From assembly GCA_018384375.1 (NCBI GenBank), contig JAHAYJ010000006.1, forward strand, positions 32,199 to 96,198: 64,000 nucleotides of DNA. The letters are read 5' to 3'. The DNA is from Lachnospiraceae bacterium (GTDB lineage: Bacteria; Bacillota; Clostridia; Lachnospirales; Lachnospiraceae). Under the pieces are notes generated by a model. It was not told the origin of the DNA, did not search any database, and was given only the letters and a program-made list of their open reading frames with translations. Of this stretch, positions 53,280 through 62,240 are shown piece by piece (within the stretch, counting starts at the first letter, position 1; the number at the start of each line of letters is the position of its first letter). The position numbers and the translations under genes were made by a program.

Positions 53280-54629
53280 ATGGCTAAGAACACAACGAAG
53301 GATATGACCGTGGGTTCTCCCATGAAACTGATTCTGGGATTCTCTGTACCACTTTTGTTTGGATTTTTATTTCAACAGTTTTACAGCGTGGTGGATACCG
53401 TGATCGTCGGACAGTTTCTGGGTATGAATGCACTTGCAGGTGTGGGAGCGACGGGCTCGATCAATTTTATGATCGTAGGCTTTTGTATGGGCGTGTGCAG
53501 TGGCTTTGCGATTCCCGTAGCACACAAATTCGGTGCCAGGGATTATTCGGGAATGCGGCAGATCGTAGCAAACTGTGTGTGGCTGTCCTTGCTGTTTTCT
53601 GCTGTTATGACGGTAATTGTTGTGTTTTTGTGTGATGACATTTTAAGATGGATGAATACGCCTGAGGATATTTTTGAGGATGCTTACAGCTATATTCTGA
53701 TCATATTCATTGGAATCCCGGCAACTTATCTCTACAATATGCTTTCGGGAATTATCCGTTCCATGGGAGACAGTAAGGTACCTTTGTTCTTTCTGGTGCT
53801 TTCCTCTGTTTTAAATATCGGGCTGGATCTTTTATGTATCGTGAATCTGAGGTTGGGTGTGGCAGGTGCGGCAATAGCAACCGTGGTGTCTCAGCTGATT
53901 TCGGGTGTACTGTGCCTTTTCTATATGATAAAGAGATATGAGATCCTGCATATTACGAAGGAAGAATGGAAAATTAACACGCATCATATGAAGGTACTTT
54001 GCGGTATGGGAATTCCCATGGGATTACAGTATTCCATTACAGCGATCGGCTCTGTTATCCTGCAGACTGCGGTAAACGGTCTGGGCTCGCTGGCAGTTGC
54101 TTCTGTGACTGCAGCGGGGAAGGTGAGCATGTTTTTCTGTTGCCCTTTTGATGCTATGGGGTCTACAATGGCCACCTACGGCGGACAAAATGTAGGTGCA
54201 AAGAAGCTGGAGCGTGTCGGAAAGGGATTGCAATCCTGCGTGCTGCTTGGCTCGGTTTATTCGGTGATTGCCTTTGTGGTTATTTACCTCTTTGGTGCGA
54301 ATCTGGCCGCTCTTTTTGTGGATGCGGCAGATCCGCAGATGCTTCAGAATGCAAGGCTGTTTCTAATTGTAAATGCTGCTTTCTATATTCCGCTTGCACT
54401 GGTAAATATTGTTCGCTTTTTAATTCAGGGAATGGGATTTTCCACCTTCGCGATTCTGGCAGGGGTGTTTGAAATGATTGCAAGAACCATTGCGGGATTG
54501 ATCCTGGTTCCGCAGTTTGGTTTTATCGGGGCATGCTTCGCAAGCCCCCTTGCCTGGATTTTTGCAGATGCCTTCCTGATTCCGGCATACCTTCATGTAC
54601 GCCGGAAACTGGAAAAAATATTAGGATAG
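53280..54629 (+). CDS. MATE-family efflux transporter
   Basis: About 449 residues with twelve membrane helices in two halves. Early segment MTVGSPMKLILGFSVPLLFGFLF then FQQFYSVVDTVIVGQFLGMNALAGVGATG is the typical MATE start. The second half has AVNGLGSLAVASVTAAGKV and GGQNVGAKKLERVGKG. Exports drugs or metabolites by Na+ or H+ exchange; substrate unknown. It ends with a nine-base overlap with the convergent GH2 gene, so no terminator fits between them. Confidence 0.93.
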   Translation: MAKNTTKDMTVGSPMKLILGFSVPLLFGFLFQQFYSVVDTVIVGQFLGMNALAGVGATGSINFMIVGFCMGVCSGFAIPVAHKFGARDYSGMRQIVANCVWLSLLFSAVMTVIVVFLCDDILRWMNTPEDIFEDAYSYILIIFIGIPATYLYNMLSGIIRSMGDSKVPLFFLVLSSVLNIGLDLLCIVNLRLGVAGAAIATVVSQLISGVLCLFYMIKRYEILHITKEEWKINTHHMKVLCGMGIPMGLQYSITAIGSVILQTAVNGLGSLAVASVTAAGKVSMFFCCPFDAMGSTMATYGGQNVGAKKLERVGKGLQSCVLLGSVYSVIAFVVIYLFGANLAALFVDAADPQMLQNARLFLIVNAAFYIPLALVNIVRFLIQGMGFSTFAILAGVFEMIARTIAGLILVPQFGFIGACFASPLAWIFADAFLIPAYLHVRRKLEKILG

Positions 54630-56450
54630 CAGCTTGTTGACCTTCCGGTCGTAGGTAAGGATTCCGTTGACCTCCTCCTCTACGTCGGAAAGCTGGGTGT
54701 AAACGGCGCCTGAGAGTCCCTGCTTTTGTAACGGAAGCAGGGATTTTTCTATGAGCTCATGATAAGCGGTTTTGAATTCCTCCAGGGTATCGAAGCGCTT
54801 ATAGCCAAACACTCGATCTACACTGGTGTGTCCTTTCAGATGACAGGCAAAGCCGCCATACTCGGACAGAAAATAGGCACGGTTTCCCCATTTTTTGGTC
54901 GGAACCGCGAGAGGGCGGAAATAATTGTGTTCGCTGATAAAGTCACCACACCCCTGATCGAACCAGCCGCTTGCAGAGTCGATTAATCTGGAAGGGTCAA
55001 GGGTACGGATCATGTCGGTAATGCGCTCAGAATCAAACTGTCCCCAGCCTTCGTTAAAGGGAACCCAGATAGCAATGGAGGGAAAGAAGCTGAGGTATTT
55101 GACGGTTTCCCGGCATTCCTTCTCCCAGGCCTGCCGTGCTTTTTCATCCTTGCGGGAAAGCAGGGAATAATGACGGGTGTCCTTGAAACGGGAAGATAGA
55201 GAGGGCAGCAGTGTGGGAAAATAACTGATGACCGGCATATGGTAGCTGCTGCCGCCGTTTACCATGTCCTGACAGACGATCATGCCCAGACGGTCGCAGT
55301 GATAGTACCACCGTGCACTTTCTACCTTAATGTGCTTGCGCAGCATATTAAAGCCCAGTTCTTTCATAGACCTGATATCATAAAGGAGTGCCTCGTCGGA
55401 GGGGGCAGTATAGAGTCCGTCCGGCCAGTATCCCTGGTCCAGAACTCCCATGAGAAAATAGGGCTTGTGATTCAGGCAAAATACCGGTTTGCCTGCGGGC
55501 TTTTCAATGGAATAACAGCGCAGGGCAAAATAGCTTTTTACCCTGTCATTGTCAAAGGTTACCTCTACATCATACAGGAAGGGCTCCTCGGGACTCCAGC
55601 TCCGAAACCATTCCTTCCCAATGGTGAAGGAGAGGGATGCAGTTATTCTTCGGAAAGGTGCTTCCCCTGAGGCGGGTGCTGCCTTGATGGTAAGTGACTG
55701 CGCAGCAATCTCCTGCCCGGCACAGAAAACACGGATGCCGAGCGTGCCGAGATCCTTTTGACAGCAGGCATCAATATGTGCAGTTACCCGACAGGCATCG
55801 TAATCGGTCTCAAACCGGAGATTTTCAATGTGTGAAGCGGGAACCTGCTCCAGCCAGACGCTTTGCCATATGCCGCTCTGTGCCGTGTAAAAGATGCCAC
55901 CCCGGTGGAGTGTCTGCTTCCCTCTTGCCTGATCCTGCGAATCCGTCTGATCCTGAACCCTCAGGAGAAGTTCATTGGAATCTTCCTTCAAAAAATCCGT
56001 AATATCTGCAGAAAAGGGAAGATATCCACCCTGATGAGAGATGACAAACTGACCATTCACATAAACCTCGGCAAGATAGTCTACTGCATCAAAATGCAGG
56101 AGAAGCCTTTGCTCTTCAGCTGAATCGTCCTTCCATTCGGGAAGAGTTGTCCGGTACCAGAGAAATTCCTCCGGCTGTAATTGTCTTTGTACGCCGGAAA
56201 GCTGACATTCAGGAGAAAAGGGAACCAGTATCTTTCCGTCATAGGAAGAGGGAAAGGTCATTGTCCCGGTGATCGCATAATCCCAATAGCCGTTCAGACT
56301 GATAAAACTGTCCCGCTGCATCTGGGGGCGGGGATATTCCGGTAATGGATGTTGCACATCAAGTGTTTCTCCCCAGATGGTAGTAAGGGGAGTCAGGTGA
56401 TCATCCTCATGCGGTTTAATAATACTTTGCACAGCGTCTTTTATATTCAT
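54621..56450 (-). CDS. GH2 glycoside hydrolase
   Basis: 609 residues, no signal peptide. GH2 layout: sugar-binding jelly roll (about 40-190, FISLNGYWDYAITG, YLAEVYVNGQFV), immunoglobulin-like domain, and barrel with acid/base glutamate in WVPFNEGWGQFD (about 467) and nucleophile in FLSEYGGF (about 530). It is a short GH2 without extra C-terminal domains, of the type often called beta-galactosidase, beta-glucosidase or alpha-L-arabinopyranosidase in Firmicutes. Substrate not assignable. Convergent with the MATE gene and probably under its own control. Confidence 0.9.
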   Translation of the reverse strand: MNIKDAVQSIIKPHEDDHLTPLTTIWGETLDVQHPLPEYPRPQMQRDSFISLNGYWDYAITGTMTFPSSYDGKILVPFSPECQLSGVQRQLQPEEFLWYRTTLPEWKDDSAEEQRLLLHFDAVDYLAEVYVNGQFVISHQGGYLPFSADITDFLKEDSNELLLRVQDQTDSQDQARGKQTLHRGGIFYTAQSGIWQSVWLEQVPASHIENLRFETDYDACRVTAHIDACCQKDLGTLGIRVFCAGQEIAAQSLTIKAAPASGEAPFRRITASLSFTIGKEWFRSWSPEEPFLYDVEVTFDNDRVKSYFALRCYSIEKPAGKPVFCLNHKPYFLMGVLDQGYWPDGLYTAPSDEALLYDIRSMKELGFNMLRKHIKVESARWYYHCDRLGMIVCQDMVNGGSSYHMPVISYFPTLLPSLSSRFKDTRHYSLLSRKDEKARQAWEKECRETVKYLSFFPSIAIWVPFNEGWGQFDSERITDMIRTLDPSRLIDSASGWFDQGCGDFISEHNYFRPLAVPTKKWGNRAYFLSEYGGFACHLKGHTSVDRVFGYKRFDTLEEFKTAYHELIEKSLLPLQKQGLSGAVYTQLSDVEEEVNGILTYDRKVNKLLS

Positions 56451-56528
56451 AGAGTTTCTCCTTGCAGTGTTTCTTTTAAAGCTATTGTATCAGAGAGGCG
56501 GCCTGCCGTGTACAAAATATAAGTAATT

Positions 56529-56717
56529 TTAAATATAATTCAGCTGCCAGAAGTCAGAAGTGGATCTGCGGCTGTTTTCGTAAGAGAGAAGCTCTGTAAA
56601 GGAATCATGAAAAGAAGAATATTCCTCCCATTGGCTGTCAATGTATTCCGTCTCTGATGAGGAGCTTTCCTTTTCTGTCTGGGACAGGTGTCTTTTTGTT
56701 GTTATATGTTTCTGCAT
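56529..56717 (-). CDS. Small Ser/Glu-rich protein, 62 aa
   Basis: The start follows AGGAGG at the ideal distance (eight bases), the main reason to accept it. Polar and acidic (TEKESSSSETEYIDSQWEE), with aromatic residues in SSFHDSFTELLSYENS and FWQLNYI; no membrane segment. No family recognised. A CATACAAT (reading the minus strand, 56756-56749) about 30 bases ahead of the start resembles a sporulation sigma -10, but no fitting -35 is seen. Free-standing between GH2 and the YlmH gene. Confidence 0.5.
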   Translation of the reverse strand: MQKHITTKRHLSQTEKESSSSETEYIDSQWEEYSSFHDSFTELLSYENSRRSTSDFWQLNYI

Positions 56718-56800
56718 GATGATATCCTCCTATCCTTTTAATGTATTCATTGTATGCTTAAATTGTGACGTACCAATGAGCATTCCCTAAAATTAATCAT

Positions 56801-56836
56801 ATGATTCTTATAAAAAAATGATTCATTTATAAAAAA
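56801..56836 (+). repeat. Imperfect direct repeat in AT-rich promoter region
   Basis: ATGATTCTTATAAAAAA (56801-56817) is followed at once by ATGATTCATTTATAAAAAA. It may act as an UP-like element for the downstream gene; no more can be said. Confidence 0.35.
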
Positions 56837-56910
56837 TACCTAAAGTCAAATGCAGGAATATGTGATATGATAGAAAACGTGTGGGATACAGACTAAGGGA
56901 GATAAGGAGC

Positions 56911-57672
56911 ATGGAGGCAGAGGAACTTCTAAAAAAGCGATTCAGGGAACTTGCACAAAAGAGCTATCAGAATAATCAGTATACCTTTACGGGTTTTCTC
57001 GGGCTTGCTGACGTTTCCGGTTTTTATGAGCTTGAGCGGGAGCTTTCCTATGTGCCTTATACCATATGGGGCGGAAGGGAAGGCGCAGAGCGTGTGATGA
57101 TCCGCTTTGGGAGTGAGGAACTGCTGGGCTACACACAGGATTTCCCAATCACGTGTTTACAAATAAGGCCGCTTGCGGAAAAGTTTGCGGATGCGCTTAC
57201 ACACAGAGATTTTCTGGGAGCATTGATGAATCTCGGTATAGAGCGCAGCACAATTGGAGATATTTTAATTGATGACAAAACAGCGTACCTGTTCTGCTTA
57301 GAGAGCATGACGGATTATATTACGGAAAATCTGACCCGTGTGAAGCACACTCCGGTTCTGTGCCACATCACGGAGAAGGTGCCTGAGGTGGATGGCAGGA
57401 ATGCGGTTGAAATAAAGATTCAGGTGGCTTCTGAGAGAGTTGACGGCATCGTTGCAAAGGTATGCAGACTGTCAAGGAGCGAGACAGCTGTGCTCTTTAC
57501 CCAGAAAAAGATATTTATCAATGGAAGGCTTTGTGAAAACAGCAGCCGGATGCTTGCAGGCGGTGATGTGGTGAGCATGAGAGGATACGGGAAATTTGAA
57601 TTGCTTGAGGGGATGAGCCTGAGCAAAAAGGGAAAGAGGAACCTAACGGTTCTTTACTATGGAAAAAGATAA
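56911..57672 (+). CDS. YlmH-like S4 domain RNA-binding protein
   Basis: 253 residues. An N-terminal YlmH domain (FTGFLGLADVSGFYELERE, FPITCLQIRPLAEKFADALTHRDFLGALMNLGIERSTIGDI) and a C-terminal S4 domain (RLSRSETAVLFTQKKIFING, GGDVVSMRGYGKFE). YlmH binds the ribosome near peptidyl-tRNA and rescues stalled complexes, and its gene usually sits in the sepF-ylmG-ylmH-divIVA cluster; here it is isolated. ATG 56911 gives a normal N-terminus; GTG 56881 is the longer alternative. Confidence 0.88.
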   Translation: MEAEELLKKRFRELAQKSYQNNQYTFTGFLGLADVSGFYELERELSYVPYTIWGGREGAERVMIRFGSEELLGYTQDFPITCLQIRPLAEKFADALTHRDFLGALMNLGIERSTIGDILIDDKTAYLFCLESMTDYITENLTRVKHTPVLCHITEKVPEVDGRNAVEIKIQVASERVDGIVAKVCRLSRSETAVLFTQKKIFINGRLCENSSRMLAGGDVVSMRGYGKFELLEGMSLSKKGKRNLTVLYYGKR

Positions 57673-57684
57673 ACGAAGGAGAAG

Positions 57685-58608
57685 ATGATGTTACTTTTCA
57701 ATCAGATGGTGGTCCTTTTTATCCTGATGGGAATTGGCTACCTGTGTTACAAAAAAGGGATAATTACCGATGAGGTGAGCAAAAAGCTGTCTGCAATTGT
57801 AGTGAATATTGCTAATCCGGCGATGGTGCTTACCGGATGTATGGGAGATGAAAAAATTGAGGGAAAAGAGCTGATGATCACCGGTGTGATTATTGTACTG
57901 GTCTATGCAACGCTTCTTCTGATCGCGCTGATCCTTCCTCTGCTTTTGCGTGTTGAGAAGAAAAGCCGCGGAACCTATCAGGCAATGACAGTCTTTTCCA
58001 ATATTGGGTTTATGGGCTTCCCGGTGGTGGCAGCACTTTACGGAAACGGAGCGCTTCTCTATGCAGCACTTTTTACCATTCCCTATAATATTTTGATTTA
58101 TACCTACGGCGTTTCCGCCATGTCAACCGGGAAGAAGGAAGGAGAGAAAAAAAGGAGCTTTTCCATAGGAAAGATTTTAAATATCGGTGTGATTGCCTGC
58201 ATCATTACGATTGTTGTTTATTTCTTTCAGATACCGGTTCCGGCATTTGTCAAGTCAACGACAACGCATCTGAGCAATCTGACCGCTCCCTTAAGTATGA
58301 TGGTAATCGGTGCTTCTCTTGTAACCATCGATTTAAAAAAGCTTTTTACAGACGGCAAGCTGCTTCTTTTTGCCGCAATCAAGCTGCTGCTCATTCCCAT
58401 AGCCGGGATGCTGGTCATCAGAAGCTTTGTCACGAATGAAGTGATCTGCGGTGTGTGCATGGTAATGCTGGCAACGCCGGTGGGAAGCATGACAGCCATG
58501 CTGGCGCAGCAGTACGATGGCGATTATGAAATGGCATCCAGAGGTGTGGCTCTTACGACAATTCTTTCGGTGGTAACCATGCCGCTCGTATCAATGATAG
58601 TTATGTGA
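57685..58608 (+). CDS. AEC-family membrane permease
   Basis: 307 residues with about ten membrane helices of the auxin-efflux-carrier type (MGIGYLCYKKGIITDEVSKKLS, IVVNIANPAMVLTG, MATPVGSMTAMLAQQY-like end). The family exports or imports organic acids such as malate in bacteria. It begins 12 bases after the ylmH-like gene behind GAAGGAG and so is cotranscribed with it. Followed by a strong hairpin. Confidence 0.88.
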   Translation: MMLLFNQMVVLFILMGIGYLCYKKGIITDEVSKKLSAIVVNIANPAMVLTGCMGDEKIEGKELMITGVIIVLVYATLLLIALILPLLLRVEKKSRGTYQAMTVFSNIGFMGFPVVAALYGNGALLYAALFTIPYNILIYTYGVSAMSTGKKEGEKKRSFSIGKILNIGVIACIITIVVYFFQIPVPAFVKSTTTHLSNLTAPLSMMVIGASLVTIDLKKLFTDGKLLLFAAIKLLLIPIAGMLVIRSFVTNEVICGVCMVMLATPVGSMTAMLAQQYDGDYEMASRGVALTTILSVVTMPLVSMIVM

Positions 58609-58617
58609 CAACCATCT

Positions 58618-58656
58618 CCCGTCATACACTGTAATAACAGTTATGACGGGTGTTTT
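58618..58656 (+). terminator. Terminator at the start of the deacetylase gene
   Basis: CCCGTCATA (58618-58626) pairs with TATGACGGG (58642-58650), and ACTGT with ACAGT inside, with one bulged C; TGTTTTA follows. The next start codon is at 58660, so the hairpin also covers that gene's ribosome-site region. CATACACT (58623-58630) within it matches the sigma-E -10 pattern, but the -35 is weak. Confidence 0.8.
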
Positions 58657-58659
58657 ACT

Positions 58660-59295
58660 ATGAGGGAGTACATAGACAAAATTTGCAGAAAATTTTTCCC
58701 GGAAAAAGAAGCCGGGCAGAGCAGGGAAGAATATTACAAACAAAATGCGATACTGTCCATGAAATATGGTGTATTGGCGCTTGCTGCCTTTGCAGTTCTG
58801 AGGGGGGTTCTTACCGTCACCGGAGCGAATGTTACGGTAAGCAACAGCGTAAACGGAAGACAGCTGCCGATTTATTGTGTGGATACTGCGGAAAAGAAGA
58901 TCGCATTGACCTTTGATGCAGCATGGGGGAATGAGGATACGGCGCAGATCCTGGAGATTTTGAAGAAGCATGATGTTCGGGTGACCTTTTTTATGACGGG
59001 TGGTTGGGTGGAGAGTTATCCCGATGATGTGAAGGCAATCCTGGCAGCAGGGCATGACCTTGGAAATCACAGTGAAAACCATAAGAATATGAGTCAGCTT
59101 TCCGATGCGGAGAAGAAGGAAGAACTGATGAAGGTCCATGAGAAAGTACGTACCCTTACAGGCTACGAAATGTTTCTGTTCCGGCCGCCCTATGGGGATT
59201 ATGACAATGCTGTAGTGAATGTGGCGAAGGAAAACGGATATTACACGATTCAGTGGGATGTGGATACACTAGACATAAAAGGAATGACTTTTTAA
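58660..59295 (+). pseudogene. PdaB-like polysaccharide deacetylase, cut by element insertion
   Basis: 211 codons are left. A membrane anchor (about 36-55), then the NodB domain: TFDAAWGNED (catalytic and metal aspartates), LGNHSENH (metal histidines), FRPPYGDYDN and IQWDVDTLD. The usual last motifs, a leucine/histidine segment like ILLFHN, are missing. After DVDTLD the frame runs into AT-rich DNA and stops within six codons. In spore formers PdaB-type enzymes act on cortex peptidoglycan. The missing 3' part should lie past the far end of the inserted element, outside the window. Without it the enzyme is probably inactive. Confidence 0.88.
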
Positions 59296-59330
59296 TAGAT
59301 ATGTAGTAAAATAATCTTAAAGGTGTATAA

Positions 59331-59501
59331 GTGATTATAAACACATATAAGAACCTTACACAAGATGAAAAACTGGCTATCTATATGAAGTTATTGGAGT
59401 TTATGAATAGGGAGGAAATTGCAAATGACAAGGCAAACAGCAATTTACGCAAGGCAGTCAGTGGACAAAAAGGAAAGTTTGAGCATAGAAGGACAAATTG
59501 A
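59331..59501 (+). CDS. Possible 56-aa protein overlapping the recombinase start
   Basis: The frame opens at GTG 59331 behind AAAGGTG and ends 77 bases inside the recombinase gene. The first half (IINTYKNLTQDEKLAIYMKL plus LEFMNREEIAND) reads like a short helical DNA-binding or directionality-type protein. The second half is basic. Overlap with the recombinase in another frame could be chance, but the position just ahead of a serine integrase is where directionality factors or regulators can be found. Unproven. Confidence 0.3.
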   Translation: MIINTYKNLTQDEKLAIYMKLLEFMNREEIANDKANSNLRKAVSGQKGKFEHRRTN

Positions 59502-60951
59502 ACTATGCCAAGGCGTTGATAAAAATGCAGTTATTTATCGGGATAAGGGATATAGCGGCAAGAATACCGAACGCCCAGAACTTCAAAGACTATTGGAGGA
59601 CATTGTAGCCGATAAAATTGAAAAGGTTGTTGTTTACAAATTGGACAGAATAAGCCGAAACATTACAGACTTTTATAAACTGTATGAAATTATGAATGAG
59701 CATAAATGTGAATTTGTCAGTGTATCAGAGGCTTTTGATACTTCTAACGCTATGGGGCGTGCTATGATGGGAATACTGGCGGTATTTGCGCAGATGGAAC
59801 GTGAGAATATTCAAAAGCGTGTAAAAGATAACTATTATTACAGAACCGCACAAACTGGAAGTTGGGCAGGCGGGCCTGCTCCTTACGGTTTCAAAAATGG
59901 AAGAAATGAACAGGGCAAGCCGACACTGATACCTATTGAAAAAGAAATCGAGGCTGTTATGTCTGCCTTTGCTTTGTATTATGGAGTTGATACTTGTACG
60001 CTTGGAGAGGTTGCAAGGTGGCTGAATGAAAACGGATATAAACCGCATAAGCGAGATGTATTTGACAGCGTGACAGTATCAAAGATATTACAAAACCCCA
60101 TTTATGTGATAGCAGATAAAACGCTTTATGCCTATTTTAAGACAAGAAAAATCAATTTTCTAAATGATGAGGAACAATGGGACGGCACAAGAAGTGCTCA
60201 CGTTATCGGTAAAAAAGTAGGCAATTCAAATATAAGAAAATATACCACAATGAAAGAACAAAGCATTTATCTTACGAACTTTGAGGGATTTATTCAAAGT
60301 GTTATTTATATCAATGTGCAGAAGCGTCTTGCAATGAATGAACAGTTTGCCAGAGCAAATGCAGGCGGTATATTGGAAGAATTAAGCGGAAAATTAAAAT
60401 GTGGCTGCTGTGGGTATGCTATCAAGTCATACAGTAAAAGTACAAACGGACGCCCCTATCTTGATTGTTATGGCAATCGAACTTTGCATATATGTGAGGC
60501 AAGATATAATAAAATCAATTTTTATGATTTGCAAAGGATTATCGGTGATGAAATACAGAAACAGTTAGACGATATGGAGAATTTGAGGCATAAAAAGGAA
60601 GTTGAAAATGCTGAAATCGAAAAGCAGATTAGTGAAATTCAAGCTGACATTGATAAATTGATTGAACTATCTTTGCATAGTGAATTAACCGCGGAGGCGC
60701 TTGCGTCTGCGATTGAAAAGAAGCAGGCGGAGTTAAACCAATTGGAGTTGAAATATCAAATGAATAAAACAGCGGCAAGTATGACAACAGTTTATTTTTC
60801 TAATAATGTCAATATAGCAGATGAATTTAATCATCATATTGTATATGAAGATTTGCGCCCAGACCAGAAAAAAGAAGTCGTGAAACTGTTGATTGACAAA
60901 ATTATTCTAACTAGCGATATCAATAATTTTGAGATTGTTTGGAATATTTGA
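59425..60951 (+). CDS. Large serine recombinase
   Basis: 508 residues. N-terminal resolvase domain with the nucleophile serine in IYARQSVDKKESLSIEGQ (Ser12 region) and the catalytic arginines around VVYKLDRISRN and MMGILAVFAQMERENIQKR. Recombinase domain at about 160-280 (APYGFKNGRN, LNENGYKPHKRDVFDSVTVSKILQNPIY). Zinc ribbon CGCCGYAIKSYSKS, then a long coiled coil (390-450). TndX/TnpX-type enzymes like this integrate and excise elements at a two-base crossover. Start ATG 59425 has GGAGG nine bases upstream. It sits about 150 bases from the broken deacetylase gene, the expected position next to attL. Confidence 0.93.
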   Translation: MTRQTAIYARQSVDKKESLSIEGQIELCQGVDKNAVIYRDKGYSGKNTERPELQRLLEDIVADKIEKVVVYKLDRISRNITDFYKLYEIMNEHKCEFVSVSEAFDTSNAMGRAMMGILAVFAQMERENIQKRVKDNYYYRTAQTGSWAGGPAPYGFKNGRNEQGKPTLIPIEKEIEAVMSAFALYYGVDTCTLGEVARWLNENGYKPHKRDVFDSVTVSKILQNPIYVIADKTLYAYFKTRKINFLNDEEQWDGTRSAHVIGKKVGNSNIRKYTTMKEQSIYLTNFEGFIQSVIYINVQKRLAMNEQFARANAGGILEELSGKLKCGCCGYAIKSYSKSTNGRPYLDCYGNRTLHICEARYNKINFYDLQRIIGDEIQKQLDDMENLRHKKEVENAEIEKQISEIQADIDKLIELSLHSELTAEALASAIEKKQAELNQLELKYQMNKTAASMTTVYFSNNVNIADEFNHHIVYEDLRPDQKKEVVKLLIDKIILTSDINNFEIVWNI

Positions 60952-60959
60952 GAAAGAAA

Positions 60960-60983
60960 GGGGGAAACCGCAAGTGGTTCCCC
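60960..60983. terminator. Hairpin between recombinase and rep genes
   Basis: GGGGGAAACC (60960-60969) pairs with GGTTCCCC (60976-60983) with one extra A, followed by TAATTATTTT. It lies between two convergent genes. Confidence 0.7.
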
Positions 60984-60986
60984 TAA

Positions 60987-62240
60987 TTATTTTACTTTAT
61001 CTAATTCGTTCATCAATAAATCATTATGTCTTTGCAACATAGCAACCTTATTTTGTAGGTCTTGTTCTTTGGGTGTTAGTGTGTCGGTGCTTTGTGGTGC
61101 AGGAACTTCCGTCTTGCCGATAAGTTCAGCCCCTGCAACTAATAAATTGTTGATATAATTAAGTTTTTCTTCGTCGGTGAGTTCTACCTTTGGATACATT
61201 GTCGCAACTGGATTGACATATTCAAATTCTTCGGAGTAATCGCCCGCTTTATCATCAAAGAGGCTTGCGTAATAATGGCTTTGTTCAAAACGCAAATGTA
61301 ATTTGCACCTTCGCTTTAACTGAACGATTGGTTCTTTCTGTTCCTTAAACACCCCATTGAAAAATTCATCAATTTTCAATACCGAAGTTACGATAATGAG
61401 TTTACATTCCAAAACCTTATTTTTATATCGGCTTTTAACAGTAGATGCGGTGTTATTATCTAGCATCTTTAATAGGTCACTTAAACCCATACAGCTAGGC
61501 CTTAAATCATCAAGGATAATGCAGTCTTGTCCTGCATATCCGTCAAGTACATCGTTAGAGCCACTTGACACAAAAACGCTATAACCCTTATCTTCGCACA
61601 TCATTTTTGCATAGGTGCTTTTTCCTGTCCCACTTTTTCCAGTAATATATACACATTCCATATTTCTTTTTGCCCCCTTCATAATATCGGTTCTGTATTT
61701 AAACGCATTGTCGATAGATTTTTTATATCTGTCGTATTCGCTAATGGTTATATGTTCGTGATAATTAAATTCACGAATAACACCACTTACAATGTCGTTT
61801 ATAATTTGAATTTTTCTTGTTTCACTATTAGTTTTGTTGATTGCTTTGGCTTTTTCTACTTTCCAGTTATAATTGCTGATTACTTCATCTTCGGCATACT
61901 GGTATTTGGTTGATGCGTTTTCGTGGGTAAGATATTTCAACATATCAACCCACTTTCCTTTTACCCTGTTGATAAAGTTTTCCTTGATGCCTAACCAGTT
62001 AGCAATATACTTGGTATCTGTACCATATTCAAGTCGGATAGCAATATGATAATGAGCCCTTTTAAGTGTGCCAGCCTTATGGTCTGCATTTTGCTTTTCA
62101 TCTTCTTCAGTATAAGTATCTTTGTTATGTAAGATATAAGCATAATCTTTGAATGGTTTTTGTGTGTCTAAAACTTTTACAATCTTTTCAATGTCAATGT
62201 GTTCCACATCTGATACAATTTCACATAATCTAACTTGCAT
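60987..62240 (-). CDS. Rolling-circle Rep with HUH and P-loop helicase domains
   Basis: 417 residues. N-terminal HUH endonuclease: motif I DYAYILHNKDTY, motif II AHYHIAIRL with the two metal histidines, motif III MLKYLTHEN with the probable nicking tyrosine. From about residue 195 a superfamily-3-like helicase: Walker A VYITGKSGTGKSTYAK, Walker B DCIILDDLRPS, and a further beta strand LIIVTSVLKIDEFF. This two-domain order is that of plasmid Reps related to eukaryotic CRESS-DNA virus Reps, rather than the helicase-less pMV158 type. It should nick the element's origin and unwind it, giving circular copies after excision. AGGAGG lies ahead of the start. Confidence 0.85.
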   Translation of the reverse strand: MQVRLCEIVSDVEHIDIEKIVKVLDTQKPFKDYAYILHNKDTYTEEDEKQNADHKAGTLKRAHYHIAIRLEYGTDTKYIANWLGIKENFINRVKGKWVDMLKYLTHENASTKYQYAEDEVISNYNWKVEKAKAINKTNSETRKIQIINDIVSGVIREFNYHEHITISEYDRYKKSIDNAFKYRTDIMKGAKRNMECVYITGKSGTGKSTYAKMMCEDKGYSVFVSSGSNDVLDGYAGQDCIILDDLRPSCMGLSDLLKMLDNNTASTVKSRYKNKVLECKLIIVTSVLKIDEFFNGVFKEQKEPIVQLKRRCKLHLRFEQSHYYASLFDDKAGDYSEEFEYVNPVATMYPKVELTDEEKLNYINNLLVAGAELIGKTEVPAPQSTDTLTPKEQDLQNKVAMLQRHNDLLMNELDKVK

